The notes beneath the pieces were generated by a model that saw only the letters and a program-made list of their open reading frames with translations, did not search any database and was not told the origin of the DNA. From Trichomonas vaginalis G3 (Eukaryota; Parabasalia; Trichomonadida; Trichomonadidae), in the NCBI RefSeq assembly GCF_026262505.1, contig NC_067203.1, positions 24,099,411-24,163,410 on the forward strand: a DNA stretch of 64,000 bases, read 5' to 3'. Shown piece after piece: positions 49,069 to 60,027 of the stretch (within the stretch, counting starts at the first letter, position 1; every line of letters starts with the position of its first letter). A program made the translations under genes and the position numbers.

Positions 49069-50826
49069 ATGAGCAGCGATATTCCAAACCTTCCTGGCTT
49101 AAATTTTAGAGATCCTCGAAGCTATGCAATGCTTAGACCTCAACACAACAAGATTCAGTACGGTTATATGCTGCCAAGGCCTCCAACAGTTGAACACGTT
49201 GAAAAACATATCAACGAGCACTCCACAAAAATCAGGTATACAGAGCCAATGCTTACATCAACAGGAAATATTAAGGCACAACAAACATTTGCAGATAATC
49301 CATTGCCAACAGCCATGGTTCCACCTGGTGTTTTAAGATTTTACGCTTACTTCCGCGAAGAAGTTACAGAATCAAACGACGAAACATCAAGAATTCGCTA
49401 TGTCAGAATCTATGCTTACTTGGAAGATAACACAATCATGATTGAAGAACAAAAACAACGCAATTCTGGAATCGATCAAGGTGTTTTGCTTAAAAGAATG
49501 CGCGCTCTCAAGCCAGATGCTCCACAGTTTGGCGACCAATACGTTGCAGCTGACTTTAATGTTGGCCAAAACTATGAAATTTATGGAATCACATACCATA
49601 TCTACGCTTGCGATGAATTCACAGAAAGATACTTCCAGGAGCACGACTTGCAACTCGGCGAGTTCGAGAAGGCTCCAGATGACATTTTCACTGTCAAGAG
49701 GAAACTTACAGAGCGCCCAATTCGTGTTTCTCGTGTTAATGCAGATAAGCAGAATCTCAAGCGCTTCCTCGAATACGATGGCAAAGTTCTTAGATTCTAC
49801 TGCACATGGGACGATACAGGTTCAATGTTCGGTGAGAAACGTAATTTCGTTCTTGTTTACTTCCTTGTCGATGGCAGTATCGAAATCAGACAAGTTCTTC
49901 CACCAAACTCTGGCCGCGACAACGTTGCCAATTTCCTCAAGAAATCCAAGCTTATCAACCCACAAACAAAGCAGCCGTACCAAGAACAAGACTTCTACGT
50001 CGGACAAACAATCGAAGTTTACAACCGCAGATTCTTTATCTACGATGCAGATCCATTTACACGCAATTACCTCGACGACAAGTACGGTATCCACGACTGG
50101 ACCTCTGCTATCAACGATAGTGATAGCGATGACGAAGCCCAGGCCGAAATGGATAAATCGAAGCGCGTCATTGCAGAATACAACGGCTGGGGCGATCCAG
50201 AAGACTCCGCCGGCTATTGCACATCATTACATCCAAAGCCACCGAAGAAAGATACAATCAAACTCCTCAACAACGATGGCAAAGTTCTCAGATTCTCTGC
50301 ACAGTTCCTCAATCCAGCTCCACAAGACCGCGAGAGACGATTCGTCATTGCCTTCTTCCTTATGGACGACACAGTTGCTGTCTACGAGAAGCCAATGAGA
50401 AACAGTGGTTTCCGCGAAGGCAAATTCATCCAGAGAACGAAATTAACAAATCCAGCAACAGGAAAGACATTTGCTGCATCAGATTTCAAGATTGGTGCAA
50501 CACTAACAATCAACAGCTTCACATTCATCACTACGGAAGCTGATGAGTATTCTCTTGGATTCATGGAAGCTGATGCCGATCAGTTCCCATCTTCTGACCT
50601 TTCTAATATCATCAACGCTCTCAGACAACAAAGAGATGTCGTTGACTCTTTGCATGAGGCTTTCCAGGCAAAGGACCCAGAATTGCAGGGTAGAGTTAAG
50701 CCTTCTGATATGGCAGTCATCATGGAATCAATCGGAATGCCTAAACATGAGATTGCTACTGTTTTGAGACGTTGGGAGAACAAATTAGGTTTCGATTACT
50801 TCGGTTTCATGTCTGCACTCCAATAA
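49069..50826 (+). CDS. Three-DM10 axonemal protein (EFHC/Rib72 family)
   Basis: 585 residues. Three DM10 domains at about residues 85-190, 230-345 and 400-505, each opening VLRFxAxF and containing a repeated SGxxxGxxLxR/K-type stretch and FxVGxxxxIxxxxFxIxxxDxFT. The C-terminus (about 525-585, QGRVKPSDMAVIMESIG) is a degenerate EF-hand pair. This is the architecture of EFHC1/EFHC2 and Rib72, microtubule inner proteins of the flagellar doublet. Trichomonads have several flagella, so a doublet role is expected. Strong codon bias suggests good expression. Confidence 0.92.
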   Translation: MSSDIPNLPGLNFRDPRSYAMLRPQHNKIQYGYMLPRPPTVEHVEKHINEHSTKIRYTEPMLTSTGNIKAQQTFADNPLPTAMVPPGVLRFYAYFREEVTESNDETSRIRYVRIYAYLEDNTIMIEEQKQRNSGIDQGVLLKRMRALKPDAPQFGDQYVAADFNVGQNYEIYGITYHIYACDEFTERYFQEHDLQLGEFEKAPDDIFTVKRKLTERPIRVSRVNADKQNLKRFLEYDGKVLRFYCTWDDTGSMFGEKRNFVLVYFLVDGSIEIRQVLPPNSGRDNVANFLKKSKLINPQTKQPYQEQDFYVGQTIEVYNRRFFIYDADPFTRNYLDDKYGIHDWTSAINDSDSDDEAQAEMDKSKRVIAEYNGWGDPEDSAGYCTSLHPKPPKKDTIKLLNNDGKVLRFSAQFLNPAPQDRERRFVIAFFLMDDTVAVYEKPMRNSGFREGKFIQRTKLTNPATGKTFAASDFKIGATLTINSFTFITTEADEYSLGFMEADADQFPSSDLSNIINALRQQRDVVDSLHEAFQAKDPELQGRVKPSDMAVIMESIGMPKHEIATVLRRWENKLGFDYFGFMSALQ

Positions 50827-51461
50827 ATATCTTTTATTATTATTTATTAAAGTACTTATTATATATAATTTAAAACTTAGTATTTTTAACTCTCCATGCA
50901 CACAAATCTGCCTTTCTAAACTTCTTAATTTCCTAAAGAAATCACGAAGACTTTCATTGACTTTTCAGGCCTCAAAATATCCAAGAATGAATGTATATGC
51001 ATCAGTCTATGTGTATATATATATTACAATAGATGGTCTCTTCTTAAACTTAAGAGACGCTCAAAGCTAGCTAAAAATTGAATTGCCTCTCTTTTATGTA
51101 AGTGCTAGCTAAATTAAAAAAAAATAATAATTCTATTTTTAGATAAAATAAAGTAACGTTTCTATACTTTTAACATTTTTTGCAATGTTTGTCGATGAAA
51201 TATGAAATCAAAGATTAAAATATGATGAAATTTAAAAATTGACTTAAATCTCTTTTTCAATCTGAAAAAAGAAATAACAATCTTATGTTTAATAAATTCA
51301 ATGCAATGTTTCATCAGGATCCGTGTTTTGAAATAATCCTCAAAATTACAACTTTTTTTCACTTCTTATTTTTAACATTAATGATTGGAATCGTTTGAGA
51401 TACCATTTTCTATTCTAACAACCATATGATAAGGAAATTGCTCTGAAAAAAATTTTTAAAA
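50827..51461. other. AT-rich intergenic region
   Basis: A 66-codon frame on the minus strand (51162-51362) is Phe/Lys-rich and unconvincing. No other signal. Confidence 0.45.
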
Positions 51462-53215
51462 ATGGAAGGAATTCAGTATATTGAGCTCATGGAGATAAGT
51501 AAAGATTATTGTAATCTATTTCGTGAATTGTACAGAATAAGGAGATTCAATGAAGAAGAAATAAATAACTTTTACAATGAAATCAAAAGAAAATTAATTG
51601 ATACCAAAATTTGTTCTCCAGAAAAGATTCTCGACGAGATAATATGTGCATCCAAATACAACAATGGCTCGTATAAATCATATTGGTTTATATTCGAAAA
51701 GATCCTTAATGATTATCATATATCCGATGAACTCAATTCTGAGGTTTTTGGTATTAATTATCACAATCAGTGTCAAAAGTATTCATTAGAAATTCATGAG
51801 CCAGGTTCAATTTACAGAGCAATTATGGAAGATGATAATAAATCATTCATTGCAATAATTGAAAGTGATGGATCTTACGAGAATAAATTACTGTAAGTGA
51901 TTTATATCCTGATTCATATAAAGGATTTTCTTTACTTGAACTATGTTGTTACCACGGAGCTATTAATTGTTTTTAGATTTTAATGACAAAATTCAAACCA
52001 AAAATAACAATACAATGTCTAAGATTTTCGTTTTTGAGTGGAAACCCAGAAATTTTGAATGAATGCTTGAAGGTGGAACAACCCGATAATAGCTGCATGA
52101 AATATTCCATAATTTCTCATAATATCGATTTTGTTACTTTTTTGATGTGCGAATATAAAATACCAATTGCTATTAATGACTGTATTAATTATAACAACCT
52201 TCAGGCATTTTTTGTATATTTGGATCGAGATAAGGATATTTCCAAATGGTTTTCCAACTCTTATTATTTCAATATTTCAAGTCTTATGCAATATTTCATT
52301 TCTCATGGTGCAGATATCAATGCAAAAAATATATTTGGAAAAACAGCTTTACATACTGCAATTTTGAACAATAATTTAAAATGTGCGAATTATCTTATTA
52401 CCAATGGAGCAGATGTAAATGCGAAACAGACGTATGGTTTGACAGCTCTTCATTCTGCAACAATTAACAATCAATTATCAATATTAAAGTTCCTTATTAA
52501 TCGTGGTGCAGATATCAATGCAAAAGATGAATCACAGAGAACTGCACTTCATTATGCAGTAAAAGGACAACATCAAGAAATAATAGAATATCTTATTTCT
52601 CATAGTGCTGATGTCAATGTAAAAGATATTAATGGCATGACGCCTCTCCATGATGCAGTAAGTGACCGTAATGAATATTTATCTTTTTATCTAATTTCTC
52701 ATGGGGCAGATATCAATATTCAAAATAAAGAAGGATGGTCACCAATTTTTTATGGAGTGTTTAATTATGATACACATATTGTGCCACTTCTTATATCAAA
52801 TAATGCGGATATTAATCTGAAAGATAGCCACGGGAAAACGGTCCTTCATTGGGAAGGGATGTTTTATATTCAAGAGTTGGCCGAGCTCTTTATTTCACAT
52901 GGAATAGATGTCAATGGAGTGGACAATGATAAATGGACTGCCCTTCATTATGCAGCCAAATCCAATTGTTTAAATTTTGTTATGCTGCTTATTAATAATG
53001 GTGCAAATGTCAATGCTGAAACTAATATGGGCAAAACAGCTCTTTATTATTCCCAGAAAAAAAATTACAATCAAATGACAGAATTTCTCAATTCTCACGG
53101 GGCATGTATTTCTGTTGTCACAGAAGAACCAGAGAATAATGTGACAGTATCTGATAATAGCTTTTCATGGATCAAAAAAATCTTCAGTTTTGCTTTATGT
53201 GAAAGCAATAAATGA
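51462..53215 (+). pseudogene. Ankyrin-repeat protein (DUF3447 N-terminal domain), broken
   Basis: First frame 51462-51896 gives the N-terminal helical domain (ISKDYCNLFRELYRIRRFN) and stops. In another frame, from about 51888, the family words SDLYPDSYKGFSLLEL and CCYHGAINCF follow, ending at a TAG (51974-51976). The same frame then resumes as 51983-53215 with eight to nine ankyrin repeats (GADINAKD..TALHYA). So there is one frameshift near 51885-51895 and one nonsense codon. Intact relatives are about 580 residues. The ankyrin part alone is open (410 codons) and could be translated. Partner unknown. Confidence 0.8.
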
Positions 53216-53409
53216 ATAATATTTAAAGTTTAATTTCTTTCGAGTGATTTTTATAATATGTTTTAAAATTTCATTAAGATTACTAGCGGTATGCATATAC
53301 TATTCATATAGAGTAAAACTATATGATAATGAGAAAGATAATACGATATTACATTATTGTATTCCAATAAGAAATAACCTATAAGTAGACACTTATGCCT
53401 TTATGGAAT

Positions 53410-53508
53410 GGCCTTCAATTCTGGTGTTTAAGGTGAATTTTCAATGGAACTTCACAGTGATAGTCAGAAATTTGAATGAAAGTCAGATGGGCGTAAGTCC
53501 GCCCTTAA
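53410..53508 (+). repeat. Dispersed intergenic repeat, copy 2
   Basis: Plus-strand match to the reverse complement of 3285-3381 at roughly 80%. Rest of the gap 53216-53706 shows no gene. Confidence 0.6.
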
Positions 53509-53706
53509 ATTTTATTATTTTCCATTTGATTAAAGCAAAACTGCGCATTATTGTGGAGTATTAAAATGTAACAGTGAAATAATAATTAATCTCTGATTCT
53601 ATCTTGTAATTTAGATTAATTTGTTGTTTTATCTCAATTTCTTAGAAATATGAAATTTTGATTTTAAGTAGAAGGGAAAAAAAATAATTTTATTATAAAA
53701 GCAATT

Positions 53707-54480
53707 TTAATTAGCATTTTCAGTAACAGCCATATCTCCGAAACGATCTAATTTATCGAAGTCATTCATTGGATCCTTAGATGTAAGTTTGTAATTAGTA
53801 TAATCTGATGGTTTGTTGAAAGCAATATATGTTCTTTGGTTAATATTGTTAAGGTTTCCATCCCAATCGCGAATAATTTCTGAATTTGGTTGATTTGGTT
53901 TAAGATAAAGAAGCTGACTTCTATGTACTTTAAATCCTACTGTATGAAGCATGCCGTGTGTAATTGGATAGATTACTTGTTCGTAGCGGCCAAATATCGA
54001 TTCACGGCCAAACATTTCTGTTGTACTAGTTGTTGTAGCAACAACGATGGCTCTCTTCTTTGAGAAGACACCTTTTCCGAACATAGTTCCTGGAGAATAC
54101 ATAGAACCATGTGTAAAAACTCTATCCCACCAAGCGTAGAAGTAAGATGGTAAGCCAAACCATGAGACAGGGCCAAATATCATGAGGAAATCACAATCTA
54201 ATACTTTGCTCTGTTCTTCTTTGATCTTTGGAATAATTGGAGAAATTTGTTGTTCTAAACGAATATTAATATGAATAGGATCACTTACTTTTGTGAAATC
54301 CTTCACAGAAAGGACTTCATTCCATCCATCTTTAGCGAGATCTGTGACAGTGATTGTATGTCCGTTGTTTTTAAGTGTATTGATTGATTGTGCAACAATT
54401 GATCTGCATGGAGATTTTTCGTCTAAATCTGGGTCAGAGATTATGACTAAAATCTTCATCGGGGGGCCACGCATATCCAT
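53707..54480 (-). CDS. Flavodoxin-fold NAD(P)H:quinone reductase-like protein
   Basis: 257 residues from 54480, or 250 from the second Met (MKILVIISDPD at 54459), where the fold begins. KILVIISDP, then SPCRSI for the FMN phosphate, then DFLMIFGPVSWFGLPSYFYAWWDRVF, the hallmark word of the flavodoxin_2/NQO1-MdaB family, and later GKGVFSKKRAIVVATTTST. It should transfer two electrons from NAD(P)H to quinones or nitro compounds via FMN. The C-terminal about 60 residues extend beyond the short bacterial forms. Cytosolic. Isolated gene. Confidence 0.88.
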   Translation of the reverse strand: MDMRGPPMKILVIISDPDLDEKSPCRSIVAQSINTLKNNGHTITVTDLAKDGWNEVLSVKDFTKVSDPIHINIRLEQQISPIIPKIKEEQSKVLDCDFLMIFGPVSWFGLPSYFYAWWDRVFTHGSMYSPGTMFGKGVFSKKRAIVVATTTSTTEMFGRESIFGRYEQVIYPITHGMLHTVGFKVHRSQLLYLKPNQPNSEIIRDWDGNLNNINQRTYIAFNKPSDYTNYKLTSKDPMNDFDKLDRFGDMAVTENAN

Positions 54481-54705
54481 TTTTTAGAAAATTAAATAAC
54501 GTTTTTGACATTTGATTATTATTCCGTGTAAAGTATTTAAATGCTTTCAAAATTGAATTATGAACGGAATATATTTTGGACGAACTACTTCCTAAATTTA
54601 AATAGACGATTGATATAGTAATATAATACACATTAATAAAACTCTTGTTTTAGATTCATTTTTTGAAAGTAGTCCTCAAATTAGATTCAACATTTGACTT
54701 GATCA

Positions 54706-56010
54706 ATGAATCCTCAACCAGAAAAGAAGGATGATTTTCAAAACCAAATAATAAGTAAACCTGATGATGATTATTCATTCCAGGATATAATCGAACAAGA
54801 TGAAGATGACTTATCCTTTAATTTTTCTGAAACAATAGTTGAAACTGTTCCACCTAATATGTATGATGCTGTTCTTAGTGATTGTTTTACTAAAAAATTG
54901 ATCCCGAATATATCAGAAAATTCGATACCGATGATGATAAATCAAACTGGTCAAGATAGAGTATCTGCTTTGTTTTCACTTAATATTTTGAATATCTACA
55001 TTCATTATGGCATTATTTCATTCAAAAATTTTATAAATTGCCTAGAAACAAGTCAATTGATAAACTCTGGTTTATTAAACTTGGTTTCCCATCATATTAA
55101 ATCTGAAGCAAATGCAAGATATCTTTTCTCATCAAAATATTTTCAAAATTTAATAACTTTATTAGATCAAAATCATCCACTTTCATATTTAATGTTTAAA
55201 ATTCTTCGAAAATTAGTTAAACACAACATCCAGATCTCAGATTCATATATACTTAATTCTATTAATTTTTTAATAAATTCCGATCAAAATGCTCATTATG
55301 CAGCTGATTTTCTACAAACTGTTATTGAGAAACAGAAAGATAGCGCCAGATTACTATTACGATCTCAAAACTTTTTAAATCTAGTTTCAAATTCGCTAGA
55401 CCCGTGCAATATAGAAGTCTTAGATGTTTTTACTAGTGTTTTAAGCTCATCACGAGTGAATTACTCAGATGATAAAGAAATTATTTTATCAACAGGATTT
55501 ATTCAAAAATTTCAATCTGTTGATATTAGCGATCCGTTGTTTGCCTTGATACTGCAAGCAATTGAAGGATTATGTATCCATGATATTCAAATCAGAGAAG
55601 ATTTATTTTCAGAAAACTATATTCCCAAAATTCTATCTGTTTTTCAAGATGAAACTGAATATTCAATTAGAGTTACTTCAATTAATATCATTTCTTATAT
55701 TTGCCAGAATCATCACATAGAATTGATAACTTATCTCTTAGAAAACAATATTTTAGATTACTATTCTTTGATTCTCCCTTCATTAAAGCACAGAACTCTA
55801 TATAATGCAATACTTGCAATTTCAAACATCCTATCATTGGCAGAAGAGTCAGAAAATCAAGATATATTGAATATTGTTGCTGAAAATAGTGAAATTCTTG
55901 AAGAATTGCATGAAATTCGGCTCAATTTTCAAAATTCCAAAAGCCATTCTGAAAGATTATCTGCAGAGACTGCTCAAATTATTCTAGAAAGACTTGAGTC
56001 TAATGATTAG
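54706..56010 (+). CDS. Armadillo/HEAT-like helical repeat protein
   Basis: 434 residues. Acidic, disordered first 45 residues (DDDYSFQDIIEQDEDDLSF), then paired helices of about 40 residues each (SALFSLNILNIYIHYG; YLMFKILRKLVKHNIQ; RVTSINIISYICQNH), giving an armadillo-like superhelix. Many such proteins are found in trichomonads without known role. Starts at the first Met after an in-frame stop. No partner genes nearby. Confidence 0.75.
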   Translation: MNPQPEKKDDFQNQIISKPDDDYSFQDIIEQDEDDLSFNFSETIVETVPPNMYDAVLSDCFTKKLIPNISENSIPMMINQTGQDRVSALFSLNILNIYIHYGIISFKNFINCLETSQLINSGLLNLVSHHIKSEANARYLFSSKYFQNLITLLDQNHPLSYLMFKILRKLVKHNIQISDSYILNSINFLINSDQNAHYAADFLQTVIEKQKDSARLLLRSQNFLNLVSNSLDPCNIEVLDVFTSVLSSSRVNYSDDKEIILSTGFIQKFQSVDISDPLFALILQAIEGLCIHDIQIREDLFSENYIPKILSVFQDETEYSIRVTSINIISYICQNHHIELITYLLENNILDYYSLILPSLKHRTLYNAILAISNILSLAEESENQDILNIVAENSEILEELHEIRLNFQNSKSHSERLSAETAQIILERLESND

Positions 56011-56166
56011 AATACTTTATTTGTATATCTCTAATTTCAAATGAGTTTCTTAATTTGATCATTCAAATATCATATAACCATTGGTATTCATATGTCCTAT
56101 AATATGTAGTTATTGATTATAATAAATTGTTTGTATAAAAGTATTTTACATAATAAATAATAAAAA

Positions 56167-59100
56167 TTACAATTTTTCTTTGATAACAGAAACAAATTTT
56201 TGAACATCTGGGTCTTTTGGTGCGTTATTATAGATTTTGGTTGCATAATTAGAAATAACATCCGGTCTCAATGTTGCAATAGTAGCCAATAACTGCGCTG
56301 CTGCCATTGAAGCCATTTTTCCTGAATTAGACATCTTTTCAATTATTGAAGGTATTTCAGCATCAAATCTTTGTACTAATTTTGGTGTATGGATTCTTGA
56401 TGATACAGCAAATATCTGTGCTGAAACTATTTCAGGTGTATCAGCAGCATTAGCAAGATCCATTAATGGTTTGCAATTATTAAATATAGCATTTTCAATA
56501 TCATTATTCTTTGATATATCCATAATTGCCTGAAGAACATTTTCTCTATCTTTAGCCTTGAACAAAACTCTGACAACTTCTTGAGAAACATTGTCATTGT
56601 ATTCACCAATCCATGGAGACATTGCTCCAATAGCATCGCATATTTCCTCTTGTTTTGCAGAGCATGTTCTCAAACACAAAACTAATGATGGCATTGCGTG
56701 TTTGAAAATTCCTCCTTTGCTTGCATTTGCAAACTTAACAATGATATAGCTTGCAACAGTTACGACTTGTTGATCACTTCCCCATGTTTTAAGAGCTGCT
56801 GTAACTAATAATCCAGCAATTTGCAATGATGGAATATTGCTTTCAACATCAGCTGCATTTGAAATGATTCCTAATGCAGATCTTGCAACTTGAACTATTG
56901 ATATGTGAGACATAGATATTTCTGCAATCATCTGTATATATTTAACTGCGTAGTTTATGCCTGTCTCGGTTTGTGTTGCTAAAAAGATAACTTGCAAAAT
57001 GCAAGCAACAATATCTCTATGAGTTTCATTTGCTTTTAGTGCATTTAGAAGCTTTGGCATTTGCTGACTGCAATCTGTTGTTTGGGAACTAGAAAGCAAT
57101 GATTGTGCAATTGGAAGTAATACTTCTGGATCATTGTGCATTGTCAATGCTGTTGCTGCCATTCCAAAAACTTCTGGTCTTCCATTTAACAACGAAAAGA
57201 TTGTATGGCAAATTGGTCCGTCTCTAAGATAGATACTTAAAATATATAATAATAGTTCTGTTGCTGAATCTGATTGGAATGTACTTTTATGCTTCTCCAC
57301 CTTTGAAAAGTTTTGAAGGATTGTGCAAGTATCAGTTACGATGAATTGATCATTAAAATTCAATCTCAATACTTCTAGCAAAGCAAACAAAAGTTGTTCA
57401 CTTAGATTAAATTCTTTTGTAAATGGAATGATTCTTAGGAGTGATGATACAATGTTTTTCTTGTTTGAAAATACCGTCAACATTAAAACAAACTTCTTCA
57501 AGTCTAATTTTGGAGGTTTTTCAGCTGAATTCACATAAGATTCGAAAATTGACATCAAACAAATTGCTTCATCTTCATTTAACTGATTTTTAAGACCAGA
57601 GAAATGTTTATAAACACTTGTGAATTGTTCTGATGTCAACACTAATCCAGAATTAGCCATTAATGTCGAGATAAATATATAAGATGCTTGTGTAAATGGA
57701 TCAAAAGCAATTTCATAAGCCTTTTCTGTATAAAGAATCTGACTGATATCTGTATCTTCGCAAATGTTGCTGTAGATCTCGCATGCTTCATTTGCGCAGC
57801 GCTTAGATAATTTGGAAGCTTTAACAATACTTGGAATAGCAAGTGATGTCTTGAATTGGATTTGTTGTGAAGGGAAATATGATATCAAATGAAGTAGTTT
57901 CAAAAGATTGTAACTGCAAACTTCATCATCAGTAAACATGCTTAAACAGAGGGAAGAAATGCCTACAGCTTTTGCATCATTAAATGTTTGTTCCATGTAA
58001 TCTGTTGGCTCCATTCTTGCAAGGAAATGTGAAGCAGGAATTACAATATCTTTGTTTTGTGGGAAGTTACGCATTCCATCCAAGAGAGTTGATATTGAAG
58101 TCATCGGTAAATCAAAATCTGATGAAAAATAAAGAGCTGCAACTAAAATTTCTTGATTAAAGACAGAATGTGACAAAATCGTTAATATTAATTGAGCATC
58201 CGCATCAGAAACTTTAAATAAATTACGCTGTGCAAGATACATAGCAATAGGAAGATGTTGTGCAAAGCATAATTCAAATATTGAAGACATTGTTTTCTCA
58301 TTTCCTGCTTTCATATCTTTGATTAAGATTTCTGTGGTGTCATTCCTATCAAATGATAGCAAGAATTCTATAAGTTGTGGTGATAATGGTTTGTCGTTCT
58401 TTTCTAATGTTGGAATTGCAAATCTGATTCCATTATCTCCACAAGCAGAAAGAGCAATTACAATATTGTTCATATCAGCTAATTTTGATGCTAATCCGCA
58501 TATTTGTATCTCATAATCTCCTGTGTATCTCTTCATTGATTTATTAAATATTGATTCATTTGCAACAACTGGCTCTGCAAAGAGAACAATGGGTTCTACG
58601 TAATCTAATTCATTCAAATGGTCATCAATTACCTTTTTACATACATTTGAACTAATAAAATATGGCTCTCTTGTTTCTTTTGGTAATTCTATAAATTTTT
58701 CAACAGAATAAGTGGAAGAAGCAATTGTAAATAGCACAGATAATGCGTTTTTGAGAATAACTGGATCTCCATGATAAATTTCAATAATTGATTTAATAAT
58801 TTGTATTTTTTCTGGTCTGGCAAGTTGTGCTGGTGAATATTTTATGCACATACTAAGCATATTTAATAAGATGCTTACTGTTTTCTGATCATGCTGATGT
58901 TTATTCAATGCTGAATTTAAAATTATTGCTGCTGTAGAACTTGATAAGTTTTCGCAACAATCTTGGCTTCTGCATAATAACATCAACACTACAGTGGCCT
59001 GTCTAACTATTGATCTTGAATCTTCGTGTAATTGAATTGCAGAAGTAATAATTGGAACTAATTCTGGAAAAGAAAGTGCAGCACTATAAAGACAATTGTA

Positions 59101-60027
59101 ACAAACTTTAATTGCTTTCTTGGCTACAGCAATTATTGGTAAAAACTGTTCAAGAGTTATAGATGCAATTGGTAAAATTTCAGGTGGTGTAGTTTTGTTT
59201 GTAAGTTTAGATGAATATACGTCAATTAATAATGGTAAATTCATCGGATTGCTTAATAACGCATTTTGTTTCTTGATAGTCAATAATAATAAAGAATTTG
59301 GAATTGGCTCTGATGTATGATTAAGTAATGTAAGTGTATATGATAGTATTGTCATGTTGTTCTCATATTGGCATGAAACATCTGAAAATTGGGAGATAAC
59401 GGATGATGCAATTGAATTTATATTGTTTGGAGTAGCAAGTTGGCAAAAAACAACAAGTAATTTTTCTTGTAACTTCTCATTCGACTTTATATTTCTCGAG
59501 TAAAGAATAAATGATGCTAATAAATCTTTAACTTCTTTAATTTCTGGGTCAATGTACTTCGAAATTTCAATAATAAGACCTGCATGCTCAAGTGACTTCG
59601 GATTAACTCGAGCAATGTATACAAGATTCTGAATAAATTCGGAATTGGAATAAAATTTCGTTAATTTTGGAATTCTTATTAATTTCGTAATTTGTTCGAG
59701 TGCTGTTAAATTAACATCGGCATTATCACGTTGCCAATAAAGAATAAATGTAATTAATGATGAAATATCCGTATTACCTAATAAAGAATAAAGGCCTGGA
59801 TTGTTTAAAAGATCGTTAAAGAACTTAAGAGAAGTTACTTGTAGTTCTACTGATTCTGGTAATTGATTTAATGCATTATTTATTCTGTTCAATCCCAATA
59901 TCAGGGGTTCTAGCTCTTTATGATTCTTTAATATAGGATAAAGAAGGTTTATACACTTAATTTGAGTGTTTACCTTCGTTATATATTTGTCCATTTCATA
60001 AAGAATAGCATCATAACTCGCAATCAT
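56167..60027 (-). CDS. Large armadillo/HEAT-like repeat protein
   Basis: 1,286 residues, all alpha-helical in pattern, with about 25-30 helical pairs (VQVARSALGIISNAADVESN; GKMASMAAAQLLATIATLRPD). No membrane segment, no kinase or other enzyme motif. Such solenoids usually act as scaffolds or transport factors. Converges on the gene at 54706-56010 with a 156 bp gap; both are ARM-like but do not look like close copies. Confidence 0.8.
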   Translation of the reverse strand: MIASYDAILYEMDKYITKVNTQIKCINLLYPILKNHKELEPLILGLNRINNALNQLPESVELQVTSLKFFNDLLNNPGLYSLLGNTDISSLITFILYWQRDNADVNLTALEQITKLIRIPKLTKFYSNSEFIQNLVYIARVNPKSLEHAGLIIEISKYIDPEIKEVKDLLASFILYSRNIKSNEKLQEKLLVVFCQLATPNNINSIASSVISQFSDVSCQYENNMTILSYTLTLLNHTSEPIPNSLLLLTIKKQNALLSNPMNLPLLIDVYSSKLTNKTTPPEILPIASITLEQFLPIIAVAKKAIKVCYNCLYSAALSFPELVPIITSAIQLHEDSRSIVRQATVVLMLLCRSQDCCENLSSSTAAIILNSALNKHQHDQKTVSILLNMLSMCIKYSPAQLARPEKIQIIKSIIEIYHGDPVILKNALSVLFTIASSTYSVEKFIELPKETREPYFISSNVCKKVIDDHLNELDYVEPIVLFAEPVVANESIFNKSMKRYTGDYEIQICGLASKLADMNNIVIALSACGDNGIRFAIPTLEKNDKPLSPQLIEFLLSFDRNDTTEILIKDMKAGNEKTMSSIFELCFAQHLPIAMYLAQRNLFKVSDADAQLILTILSHSVFNQEILVAALYFSSDFDLPMTSISTLLDGMRNFPQNKDIVIPASHFLARMEPTDYMEQTFNDAKAVGISSLCLSMFTDDEVCSYNLLKLLHLISYFPSQQIQFKTSLAIPSIVKASKLSKRCANEACEIYSNICEDTDISQILYTEKAYEIAFDPFTQASYIFISTLMANSGLVLTSEQFTSVYKHFSGLKNQLNEDEAICLMSIFESYVNSAEKPPKLDLKKFVLMLTVFSNKKNIVSSLLRIIPFTKEFNLSEQLLFALLEVLRLNFNDQFIVTDTCTILQNFSKVEKHKSTFQSDSATELLLYILSIYLRDGPICHTIFSLLNGRPEVFGMAATALTMHNDPEVLLPIAQSLLSSSQTTDCSQQMPKLLNALKANETHRDIVACILQVIFLATQTETGINYAVKYIQMIAEISMSHISIVQVARSALGIISNAADVESNIPSLQIAGLLVTAALKTWGSDQQVVTVASYIIVKFANASKGGIFKHAMPSLVLCLRTCSAKQEEICDAIGAMSPWIGEYNDNVSQEVVRVLFKAKDRENVLQAIMDISKNNDIENAIFNNCKPLMDLANAADTPEIVSAQIFAVSSRIHTPKLVQRFDAEIPSIIEKMSNSGKMASMAAAQLLATIATLRPDVISNYATKIYNNAPKDPDVQKFVSVIKEKL

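Noticed and set aside
49124-50783. Many overlapping frames on both strands across the DM10 gene
   Set aside because: Side effects of its biased codon use; only the 585-codon frame has family motifs.
51162-51362. 66-codon minus-strand frame
   Set aside because: Phe/Lys/Ile low complexity, no leader, no similarity recognised.
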